In this document: positions 61,801-64,000 of the stretch, piece by piece
Layout: each line of letters starts with the position of its first letter
Position numbering within the stretch: the first letter of the stretch is position 1
Source: Plecoglossus altivelis
Lineage: Eukaryota; Chordata; Actinopteri; Osmeriformes; Plecoglossidae
Length of the DNA stretch: 64,000 nucleotides
NCBI GenBank assembly: GCA_036571765.1
Contig: BROE01000028.1
Location: 7,509,491 to 7,573,490 of the forward strand
Direction of reading: 5' to 3'
Notes under the pieces: generated by a model
Seen by the model: only the letters and a program-made list of their open reading frames with translations
Told to the model about the DNA's origin: nothing
Database searches by the model: none
Translations under genes and position numbers: made by a program

Positions 61801-62588
61801 GCTGCAATGTTGTGTCATTATTCAAACAAACACATACAAAATGGTGAAAGCCCAAACGGCACCCGGGTGAGTTCAGCTAAACTAAACCGTAAGTCTGGAG
61901 AGTGAGATCACCTCAGGTTACTGGAGAGCTTGAAGCTGAGGTGTTCCAGAGGAACGCCCTTGTCCGCGTTGGAGGAGCGCGACAGGGACAGGCTGTTGAC
62001 TTCGCTCCCCAGACGACACCTCCTCTCCAGCTCAGTCGAGCTGCAGTCCCACGGCTCATCTCCACCCCCACAGCCTGGGTCCTGCAAGGTCCTGTCACAC
62101 ACACACACACGCACACGCACACACACACATCTCTCTCAAGTCGGTGAGTCGTAACCATGACTACAACACTCCGATAAGCAGGTGGCAGGGGCTGAGTCAT
62201 AATTCTCAGGAGATTTAACCATCTTATTAAATGACACAGTCATCGTGTAATTCAATCACATTCCGTGATATTTCATGCGCCGGTTCGTTTTCAGCAAATC
62301 TATGTTACGCCAGTGATCCCAGAGGTAGCACACAGAGACGCCAACTGATTTGGGGGATGAGGTAGGGCAAAAGAGAAATCAGCTCTATTTCAAACCAAAA
62401 AATGGACACAGACAGGTAGCTTTATGGACAACAAATCCATCTTTTTTAGACCAACGCCCCCTCCCCCTGTTAGGAAGCAGTTGGTGCCTCACCTGTCGTC
62501 GTGGGTGAAGCACAGCAGAGGAGACCTCTCTGTGTAGTTGGTCTGGCTCACTTTCCTCTTAAGGATATTCACCATGCTGAAGTTGTGC
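22251..62588 (-). CDS. oca2: oca2 (P protein, melanosomal transporter), exons 3-24; gene-level entry
   Basis: OCA2 is a 12-helix membrane protein of the ArsB/NhaD/CitT ion-transporter superfamily. It sits in melanosome membranes and supports the ion and pH conditions tyrosinase needs; its loss causes oculocutaneous albinism type 2. Twenty-two exons on the - strand join in consistent phase and cover about 758 residues, equal to the human protein from about residue 77 to its end (human 838 aa). Visible hallmarks are the acidic dileucine ERSPLL in the N-tail, two sequons in the first luminal loop (NLT, NWT), and two symmetrical signature pairs of this superfamily: SAFLDNVTT with GGAATAVGDPPN, and SSLIDNIPFTATM with [13 protein letters not shown]. 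The start-codon exon lies beyond 64 kb. Exon 13 is damaged. The gene spans about 40 kb here, far more compact than in mammals. Confidence 0.97.
23815..24025. repeat. 32-bp pyrimidine-rich minisatellite
   Basis: The phrase ccctccatcctccctcctct followed by tcatgg recurs about seven times with a 32-bp period (one copy is longer by one ccctt unit). Confidence 0.9.
26520..26900. repeat. Pyrimidine-rich (CCT/CTC) low-complexity tract
   Basis: Several hundred bases of C/T with recurring ccctcctcttccctgcctcc units. It opens arginine/glycine/glutamate-rich frames on - and proline/serine-rich frames on + that are not genes. Confidence 0.85.
30647..31281. other. Assembly gap (635 N)
   Basis: A run of N that begins directly after a C10 homopolymer. 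Flanks are oca2 intron 23. No missing exon is implied, because exons 23 and 24 join in phase across it. Frames that appear to cross it are artefacts. Confidence 0.99.
32559..32652 (-). CDS. oca2: oca2 exon 23 (second signature motif)
   Basis: 94 bp, from acceptor ctgaag to donor gtaggt. It completes a Gly codon with exon 22 and encodes [31 protein letters not shown] and the first two bases of Arg. [13 protein letters not shown] is the second-half counterpart of the GGAATAVGDPPN motif in exon 14 and should form part of the substrate site. Very close to human. Confidence 0.97.
32653..35155 (-). other. oca2: oca2 intron 22
   Basis: About 2.5 kb, dominated by the G-rich minisatellite described separately (33716-34836). 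A poly-C run with a single N at 35070 sits close to exon 22. A short (TG)n lies at 33544-33560. No exon was seen. Confidence 0.8.
33716..34836. repeat. 1.1-kb G-rich minisatellite
   Basis: More than 20 imperfect copies of a ~45-60-bp unit containing tctggatgagacggggctct, gggctgggggatgaggg and gtgtgaggggg. An A-rich insertion interrupts it at 34026-34060. Copies differ by many one-base indels in G-runs. Dense GGGG runs on + make it a strong G-quadruplex candidate. It is also a place where long-read consensus is least reliable. The 386-codon proline-rich frame on - is an artefact of the repeat. Confidence 0.95.
35156..35249 (-). CDS. oca2: oca2 exon 22
   Basis: 94 bp, from acceptor ttctcag to donor gtgagg. 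It encodes IPVLINLSQDADVNLPLKPL and IFSLAMGACLG plus one base of Gly. This is the loop and helix leading into the second signature motif (human: MYALAFGACLGGNGTL). Confidence 0.96.
35250..36536 (-). other. oca2: oca2 intron 21
   Basis: About 1.3 kb. It contains a degenerate short tandem repeat (35885-36040) and a G-run (36279-36299). A (TG)n of about 14 bases lies just below exon 21. No other feature was seen. Confidence 0.75.
35885..36040. repeat. Degenerate tandem repeat, agcagtaggtcatt type
   Basis: Recurring phrases ttagcagtaggtca, tagcaatatggcgcta and tttagca with irregular 11-24-bp spacing. The serine/arginine-rich + frame is repeat-derived. Confidence 0.65.
36537..36641 (-). CDS. oca2: oca2 exon 21 (DNIPFTATM motif)
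   Basis: 105 bp, 35 codons, phase 0 at both ends (acceptor ctgtcag, donor gtaaga). It encodes AVPEDQRLAIAIILVMWVSA and then LASSLIDNIPFTATM, the second-half re-entrant motif of the transporter fold. It corresponds to an exon deleted in another cavefish oca2 allele (established knowledge); intact here. Confidence 0.97.
36642..37517 (-). other. oca2: oca2 intron 20
   Basis: About 0.9 kb, with a (CA)n near 36687-36709 and a G-rich patch at 37289-37330. No coding evidence. Confidence 0.75.
37518..37577 (-). CDS. oca2: oca2 exon 20
   Basis: 60 bp, 20 codons, phase 0 at both ends (acceptor gtctccag, donor gtgagt). It encodes [20 protein letters not shown], nearly the human [20 protein letters not shown]. 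Being symmetric, it could be skipped without a frameshift. Confidence 0.97.
37578..38364 (-). other. oca2: oca2 intron 19
   Basis: About 0.8 kb of ordinary intron sequence with a short (TG)n at 38066-38082 and a CpG-rich tgcgcgtg patch (38279-38350) next to exon 19. No coding evidence. Confidence 0.75.
38365..38492 (-). CDS. oca2: oca2 exon 19
   Basis: 128 bp. It starts with two bases completing Gly and ends at a codon boundary (donor gtatgt). It encodes WIAILGALWLLVLADIQDFE and [20 protein letters not shown], then ME. It spans a transmembrane helix, the conserved [16 protein letters not shown] segment and the next helix. The acceptor is TG-rich (tgtgtctgtgtcccag). Confidence 0.97.
38942..39075. 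mobile_element. Possible Tc1/mariner-like terminal fragment
   Basis: Begins cagtggcttcagaaaggatt and continues cacaccccttcactttacac. This closely resembles the ends of abundant salmonid/teleost Tc1-like elements as remembered (a run of the form cttcagaaagtattcacacc). The resemblance fades after about 130 bases, with only a cattaatctacac and a tgacaaagg block still alignable. No transposase or second end was seen. A short relic at best. Confidence 0.35.
42470..42626. repeat. (GA)n microsatellite beside oca2 exon 18
   Basis: About 155 bases of (GA)n with a few acagag and gggtgg interruptions. It ends about 12 bases from the exon 18 donor. In the oca2 transcript it is a long CU tract immediately inside the intron. 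Confidence 0.95.
42638..42746 (-). CDS. oca2: oca2 exon 18
   Basis: 109 bp, phase 0 start, ending one base into Gly (donor gtgagc). It encodes HRITDKILLVKCVAVLGVVI and FMFFLNSFVPSVHLDL, a transmembrane helix plus the start of the following loop. Very close to human HRISDGILLAKC..FMFFLNSF. Confidence 0.97.
43009..43066 (-). CDS. oca2: oca2 exon 17
   Basis: 58 bp. It completes an Arg codon and encodes QISQEDKNWEQNIQELQKK, almost identical to human. It forms the end of the large cytoplasmic loop. The donor gtacta is weak. Short introns lie on both sides (262 bp to exon 18, 730 bp to exon 16). Confidence 0.97.
43067..43796 (-). other. oca2: oca2 intron 16
   Basis: 730 bp containing a pure (GA)n at 43616-43652 and purine-rich flanks. 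Just inside the exon 16 donor there is a short repeated phrase (ttcctactttg, cctcctacctcc, tcctatctg, tcctacctc) that scatters donor-like gtagga strings. No coding evidence. Confidence 0.75.
43797..43944 (-). CDS. oca2: oca2 exon 16
   Basis: 148 bp. It completes Glu from exon 15 and ends two bases into Arg (donor gtagga). It encodes LKHEIRVWRATAQRINPASR, EETAVKCLLMQKVLNLESLL and RKTLKTFQ. This is the bulk of the cytoplasmic loop between the two halves of the transporter. The human counterpart is [20 protein letters not shown], so identity is clear. Confidence 0.97.
44871..44948. repeat. 13-bp tandem repeat, six copies
   Basis: gaaccttccctga repeated six times with no mismatch until the last copy. 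Confidence 0.95.
45637..45684. repeat. 16-bp tandem repeat, three copies
   Basis: aacagcaccccggaga repeated three times. Confidence 0.9.
46422..46554 (-). CDS. oca2: oca2 exon 15
   Basis: 133 bp, phase 0 start, ending one base into Glu (donor gtgagt). It encodes GIDFAGFTGYMFLGICLVLL, TSFPFLRMLYWNKKLYNKES and SEIV. This is a membrane helix followed by the start of the cytoplasmic loop. The human counterpart is [20 protein letters not shown]. Confidence 0.97.
48707..48781. repeat. (CA)n microsatellite
   Basis: About 75 bases of (CA)n with a single extra C in the middle (acacaccacac). Confidence 0.95.
51126..51497. repeat. 17-bp minisatellite, about 22 copies
   Basis: Unit acctcctctgccctgag with small variants (ccct/gctct, gagacc/gagccc/gacacc). 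Because 17 is not a multiple of three, the same repeat appears in three frames, giving a spurious 166-codon - strand ORF. Confidence 0.95.
51961..52099 (-). CDS. oca2: oca2 exon 14 (first signature motif)
   Basis: 139 bp. The first base completes an Arg codon from exon 13, and the end is at a codon boundary (donor gtaggc). It encodes LCEVLNLDPRHVLIAEVIFT, NIGGAATAVGDPPNVIIVSN and QDLRKN. GGAATAVGDPPN is the first-half signature of the ArsB/NhaD/CitT fold. The exon itself is fully intact, which makes the damage in the adjacent exon 13 stand out. Confidence 0.97.
52292..52320. repeat. (GACA)n microsatellite
   Basis: About seven gaca units with one shortened unit, 36 bases from exon 13. Confidence 0.9.
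52356..52491 (-). CDS. oca2: oca2 exon 13, disrupted by several small indels
   Basis: Splice sites are intact (acceptor tgttgcag, donor gtacac), but the exon is 136 bp. The phases of exons 12 and 14 require a length of 3n+2. The second codon reads TAA because of one extra A (tt at 52486-52487 on +). Allowing for an extra base there, at 52423-52424, and several more between 52360 and 52395, the conserved protein reappears piecewise: LSRGRVWPMIMTSCLIAT, LSAFLDNV, then a scrambled TTM..TPVT segment. This exon holds the first-half DNVTT hairpin, so the lesions would abolish function if real. All other 21 exons are clean. Consensus error in unpolished sequence is the likeliest cause; a genuine null allele is the alternative. 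Confidence 0.85.
52850..53046. repeat. 12-bp CTG-rich minisatellite
   Basis: Unit ctgctggatgtg with occasional extra ctg triplets, about 16 copies. It translates as LLDV or CCWM on + and as AHPA on -, giving spurious ORFs. Length variation is in multiples of three bases. Confidence 0.95.
53401..53510. repeat. (CT)n microsatellite
   Basis: About 110 bases of (CT)n with ccct and acct interruptions. Confidence 0.95.
54115..54171 (-). CDS. oca2: oca2 exon 12
   Basis: 57 bp, 19 codons, phase 0 at both ends (acceptor catccag, donor gtgagt). It encodes MILVAIFSDTGFFDYCAVK, one residue different from human (E to D). Symmetric exon. Confidence 0.98.
54172..55677 (-). other. oca2: oca2 intron 11
   Basis: About 1.5 kb. 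Its first ~270 bases in transcript sense hold the (CCTG)n tract (55411-55642). The rest is unique, AT-leaning sequence with an X-box-like gtttccatggagac at 55148-55161. No coding evidence. Confidence 0.75.
55411..55642. repeat. (GGCA)n/(GACA)n tetranucleotide tract beside oca2 exon 11
   Basis: Two early copies of a ~60-bp block mixing ggca and gaca units, then a nearly pure (GGCA)n run of about 80 bases (55565-55642). In the oca2 transcript it reads (CCUG)n/(UGUC)n and starts about 36 bases after the exon 11 donor. Confidence 0.95.
55678..55743 (-). CDS. oca2: oca2 exon 11
   Basis: 66 bp, 22 codons, phase 0 at both ends (acceptor ttgtacag, donor gtgagt). It encodes RPSLMTVVEWIDYETLALLF and GM (human [20 protein letters not shown]). 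It sits between a long UG-rich tract at its acceptor and the CCUG tract after its donor. It is symmetric, so skipping would keep the frame but remove part of a membrane helix. Confidence 0.97.
55744..56069 (-). other. oca2: oca2 intron 10
   Basis: 326 bp. The half nearest exon 11 is the (CA)n tract; the rest is AT-leaning unique sequence. No coding evidence. Confidence 0.85.
55748..55885. repeat. (CA)n/(CAGA) tract abutting the oca2 exon 11 acceptor
   Basis: About 138 bases of (CA)n with regular cacagagacaca units. In the transcript it is (UG)n/(UCUG) leading straight into guacag and the exon. Confidence 0.95.
56070..56141 (-). CDS. oca2: oca2 exon 10
   Basis: 72 bp, 24 codons, phase 0 at both ends (acceptor cccctcag, donor gtaaga). 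It encodes [20 protein letters not shown] and IIGD, identical to human except for one conservative change near the end. Membrane helix. Confidence 0.98.
57238..57345. repeat. 22-bp G-rich minisatellite, about five copies
   Basis: Unit tgtggtgggtggagagaggga with g/c variation before tgtgg. Related ggagatgaaggtgaggaggtt units continue to about 57430. Confidence 0.9.
58838..59225. repeat. (CA)n and (AT)n/(ATAC)n low-complexity tract
   Basis: Interrupted (CA)n at 58838-58900, then about 200 bases of ta/at/cata units (59021-59225) with long self-complementary stretches such as tatatatgtatgtatata. Confidence 0.9.
59475..59719. repeat. Purine-rich minisatellite ending at the oca2 exon 9 donor
   Basis: Recurring agtcaggagacgttaggagg and gttcagagagagggaagaga blocks with ~50-60-bp spacing, four to five copies. 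The last ggttcagg lies only five bases from the exon. Confidence 0.85.
59724..59877 (-). CDS. oca2: oca2 exon 9
   Basis: 154 bp. The first base completes Ser, and the end is at a codon boundary (donor gtagcc, weak). It encodes EPILITVQAFLLDTQVVPLS, ITHQSLFVTVETQVVIAGAI and LAGVYVLIIFE. It covers the end of the luminal loop and the next membrane helix (human [20 protein letters not shown]). Confidence 0.97.
60075..60157 (-). CDS. oca2: oca2 exon 8
   Basis: 83 bp, phase 0 start, ending two bases into a codon (donor gtaact). It encodes VLYNWTIPLHSERSNQILTT and RTFEMLS. NWT is an N-glycosylation sequon at the same place as human HNWTV, in the first luminal loop. Confidence 0.97.
60341..60498 (-). 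CDS. oca2: oca2 exon 7
   Basis: 158 bp. Two bases complete Ser, and the end is at a codon boundary (donor gtatgc). It encodes MNLTDFRDNALLKLQVGGPF, VGGMVDMTNQEYILIQVEQN and EEAGPRRRRAQQ. NLT is a sequon matching human NLSS. The RRRR stretch replaces the human SRWRRPQQ. Luminal loop. Confidence 0.97.
60499..61308 (-). other. oca2: oca2 intron 6
   Basis: 810 bp. An 11-bp tandem repeat (61190-61281) starts 28 bases after the exon 6 donor. The rest is ordinary sequence with no coding evidence. Confidence 0.8.
61190..61281. repeat. 11-bp tandem repeat with GCTAGC palindromes
   Basis: caggagctagc repeated about eight times without mismatch. Each unit contains the hexamer palindrome agct next to gctagc. 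Confidence 0.97.
61309..61381 (-). CDS. oca2: oca2 exon 6
   Basis: 73 bp, phase 0 start, ending one base into Ser (donor gtatcc, weak). It encodes LFFSMYPDRDNPWKMLAVSS and TESF (human LFSLYPDQGKLWQLLALSP). End of the first membrane helix and start of the luminal loop. Confidence 0.96.
61529..61586 (-). CDS. oca2: oca2 exon 5 (first membrane helix)
   Basis: 58 bp. The first base completes Arg, and the end is at a codon boundary (acceptor atttgtag, donor gtaagt). It encodes CCIKISKVTCIFTLVVLSS, the basic stop before the membrane and the first transmembrane helix (human RCVQWLKVMGLFAFVVLCS). Confidence 0.96.
61587..61911 (-). other. oca2: oca2 intron 4
   Basis: 325 bp of ordinary sequence; nothing else seen. 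Confidence 0.85.
61912..62091 (-). CDS. oca2: oca2 exon 4 (N-terminal cytoplasmic domain)
   Basis: 180 bp. The first base completes Arg, and the exon ends two bases into Arg (donor gtgatc). It encodes TLQDPGCGGGDEPWDCSSTE, LERRCRLGSEVNSLSLSRSS and NADKGVPLEHLSFKLSSNL. It aligns with human [20 protein letters not shown]..., keeping an acidic EPWDCSS-type patch. Less conserved than the membrane part, as usual for this tail. The acceptor is preceded directly by (TG)n. Confidence 0.93.
62092..62492 (-). other. oca2: oca2 intron 3
   Basis: 401 bp. A (CA)n tract (62096-62128) abuts the exon 4 acceptor; otherwise nothing seen. Confidence 0.85.
62493..62588 (-). CDS. oca2: oca2 exon 3 (first exon in the window)
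   Basis: 96 bp. The first base completes a codon from an exon outside the window, and it ends two bases into Arg (acceptor ttttttcag, donor gtgagg). It encodes HNFSMVNILKRKVSQTNYTE and RSPLLCFTHDD. ERSPLL is an acidic dileucine sorting signal of the (D/E)xxxLL type, aligned with human ENTPLL, which directs OCA2 to melanosomes. The start codon must lie in exon 2, right of the window. Confidence 0.95.
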
Positions 62589-64000
62589 CTGAAAAAACAT
62601 GGCCACACCCATCAGCCCTTCACTCACACCAGCAGGAGAGGGAAGAGCACACTCATCTCTCAGTGAAATGTAATCAATCAGACCATCATCCATTATAGTC
62701 ATTATATTGGTGTGTCTTGCGTATACTTTCCAACTCAATAGGAAGCATACAGTACTGCTGCACAAAAACAGTTGTTCGTACTTTTACTTAGTAAGTATAC
62801 TTAAAGTAAGGTTATTATTTGTGTGATCTTTGATCCTGGCCGTCTCAGTCGCTCTCCTGCCCATTGGCTGTCCGCCTTGTCAGTCACACAGGCTAATACA
62901 TTCACTCTATACACAATGAAACTGCAGCTATTTGAACTCACGCTGGTGTCTTTGTCTTTCTAAAGACTCACCCCATGTAGTAGACACACCCCTCCCATGC
63001 AGTTCTATGTTTAAGTAGAGGGACCACATGTGAATATCTACGTCCACCTTTCTAAGATATAAGTCACAGAAATGATTTATAATGGACCCCTTAATCTACC
63101 TTAATCTACGAATGTTTAACATAATAATCTCTCAAACAAACTATGTCTATGAAGACAAATGAAAGTCTAGTCAAAGCTGTGCAGCTTAAAGTATTAGTTG
63201 AACGAAGATAACAATGATAGCAAGCAACCTAGAACTGCATACAAGACTAGTGATGATTGCATCTTAACTAATTAACTTAACCAATGTAGTTTTCTAATTG
63301 ACATACCAAAATATACTGTTTTTATTTTCTAAACCCCTTTTTTAGGTCAGTCCTACATTTCAAACCATCCATACTGCTTCTACAACTCTGTAGAAATGTT
63401 TGGCATGAATCACACAGTTATCAAAGAGATACCAGTTCTAGGATGCAGGAAAAGACCTGATTTGGGGACAGTAAGTGATTCTGTCATGACAGCCTAGTAG
63501 ATATACTAAGGCACAAATACTGAGCTACAACTGTGAAATCACCCACGCAAAAGTGATGTCAGATTAACAGTTTACGAGCCATTATGACAACCAATTAAAT
63601 TCCCTTGGTTAGTATCTGATCAGCCTGAAGGGCTATCGTCATCCCTGTCTATACGGCTGGTGTGTCGTGTGACTCCAAGCACTCGGAGCATTAGTCTGCA
63701 GACAGGACTGCTTTCCTTCCTGGAAGTGGACCAGGGATGCCTGCATTACTAAAACTGTTGTGTATGTAGCACGGTGTGTACAATTGCAAGTTTTCACATC
63801 ATTTATACACTATTATGTTTGATTAATGGCTGCCAAGAGAATTTGTACTTATATGTTTAGTGTAGATTGTTAAATGTCACATTTTAGTAGATGTGTCCTA
63901 TGGCCAATATTAACAACCAACAACTAATAATTGTTATAGAAACATAGACTACTGGCTGATTCTAACGCACTACAAAGGTTGATCAGCTGTGAACTGAAAC
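62589..64000 (-). other. oca2: oca2 intron 2 (part)
   Basis: AT-rich unique sequence to the window edge. I found no exon with a start codon here, so exon 2 and the promoter lie beyond 64 kb. Confidence 0.7.

Noticed and set aside
22251..62588. Whole-gene oca2 pseudogene
   Set aside because: Twenty-one of 22 exons keep frame, phases, splice sites and all key motifs; damage is confined to one ~130-base block.

Overview
This is vertebrate, almost certainly teleost, nuclear DNA. Coding sequence occurs only as short exons with GT/AG splice sites, separated by introns rich in (CA)n, (GA)n, (CT)n and minisatellites. Two genes can be identified with confidence, and both are truncated by the window edges. 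The + strand carries the last two coding exons of the GABA-A receptor gamma-3 subunit gene (gabrg3). The - strand carries 22 consecutive coding exons of oca2 (P protein, the melanosomal membrane transporter). Counting back from the stop codon, these correspond to exons 3-24 of the 24-exon human gene. The two genes converge tail to tail, the same order and orientation as GABRG3-OCA2 on human 15q.

Layout: 1-6171 is gabrg3 intron. 6172-6386 is the exon for M2-M3. 7589-7866 is a damaged extra copy of the terminal exon. 8089-8367 is the intact terminal exon (end of the intracellular loop, M4 and stop). About 8.4-12.6 kb is a long 3' UTR with three candidate poly(A) signals. About 12.6-21.2 kb is intergenic sequence without a recognisable gene; it holds a perfect RFX-type X-box palindrome and two unexplained open regions. 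About 21.2-22.25 kb is the oca2 3' UTR. 22,251-62,588 holds oca2 exons 24 to 3 on the - strand. 62.6-64 kb is oca2 intron; the start-codon exon lies outside the window. There is one 635-base gap (30,647-31,281) and one isolated N (35,070).

The oca2 reading frame is continuous and phase-consistent across 21 of the 22 exons. Exon 13 carries a cluster of small insertions and an in-frame stop. Together with the indel-ridden second copy of the gabrg3 terminal exon, this suggests patches of unpolished long-read sequence or local false duplication, although real lesions cannot be excluded from sequence alone. No CRISPR, operon or prokaryotic system is present, and I found no convincing new gene system. 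The most interesting signals are the two damaged exons, the crowding of splice sites by UG, CCUG and CU repeats (notably around oca2 exon 11), a fish-type shortened gamma-3 cytoplasmic loop, a 1.1-kb G-rich minisatellite, and X-box and E-box palindromes in non-coding DNA.
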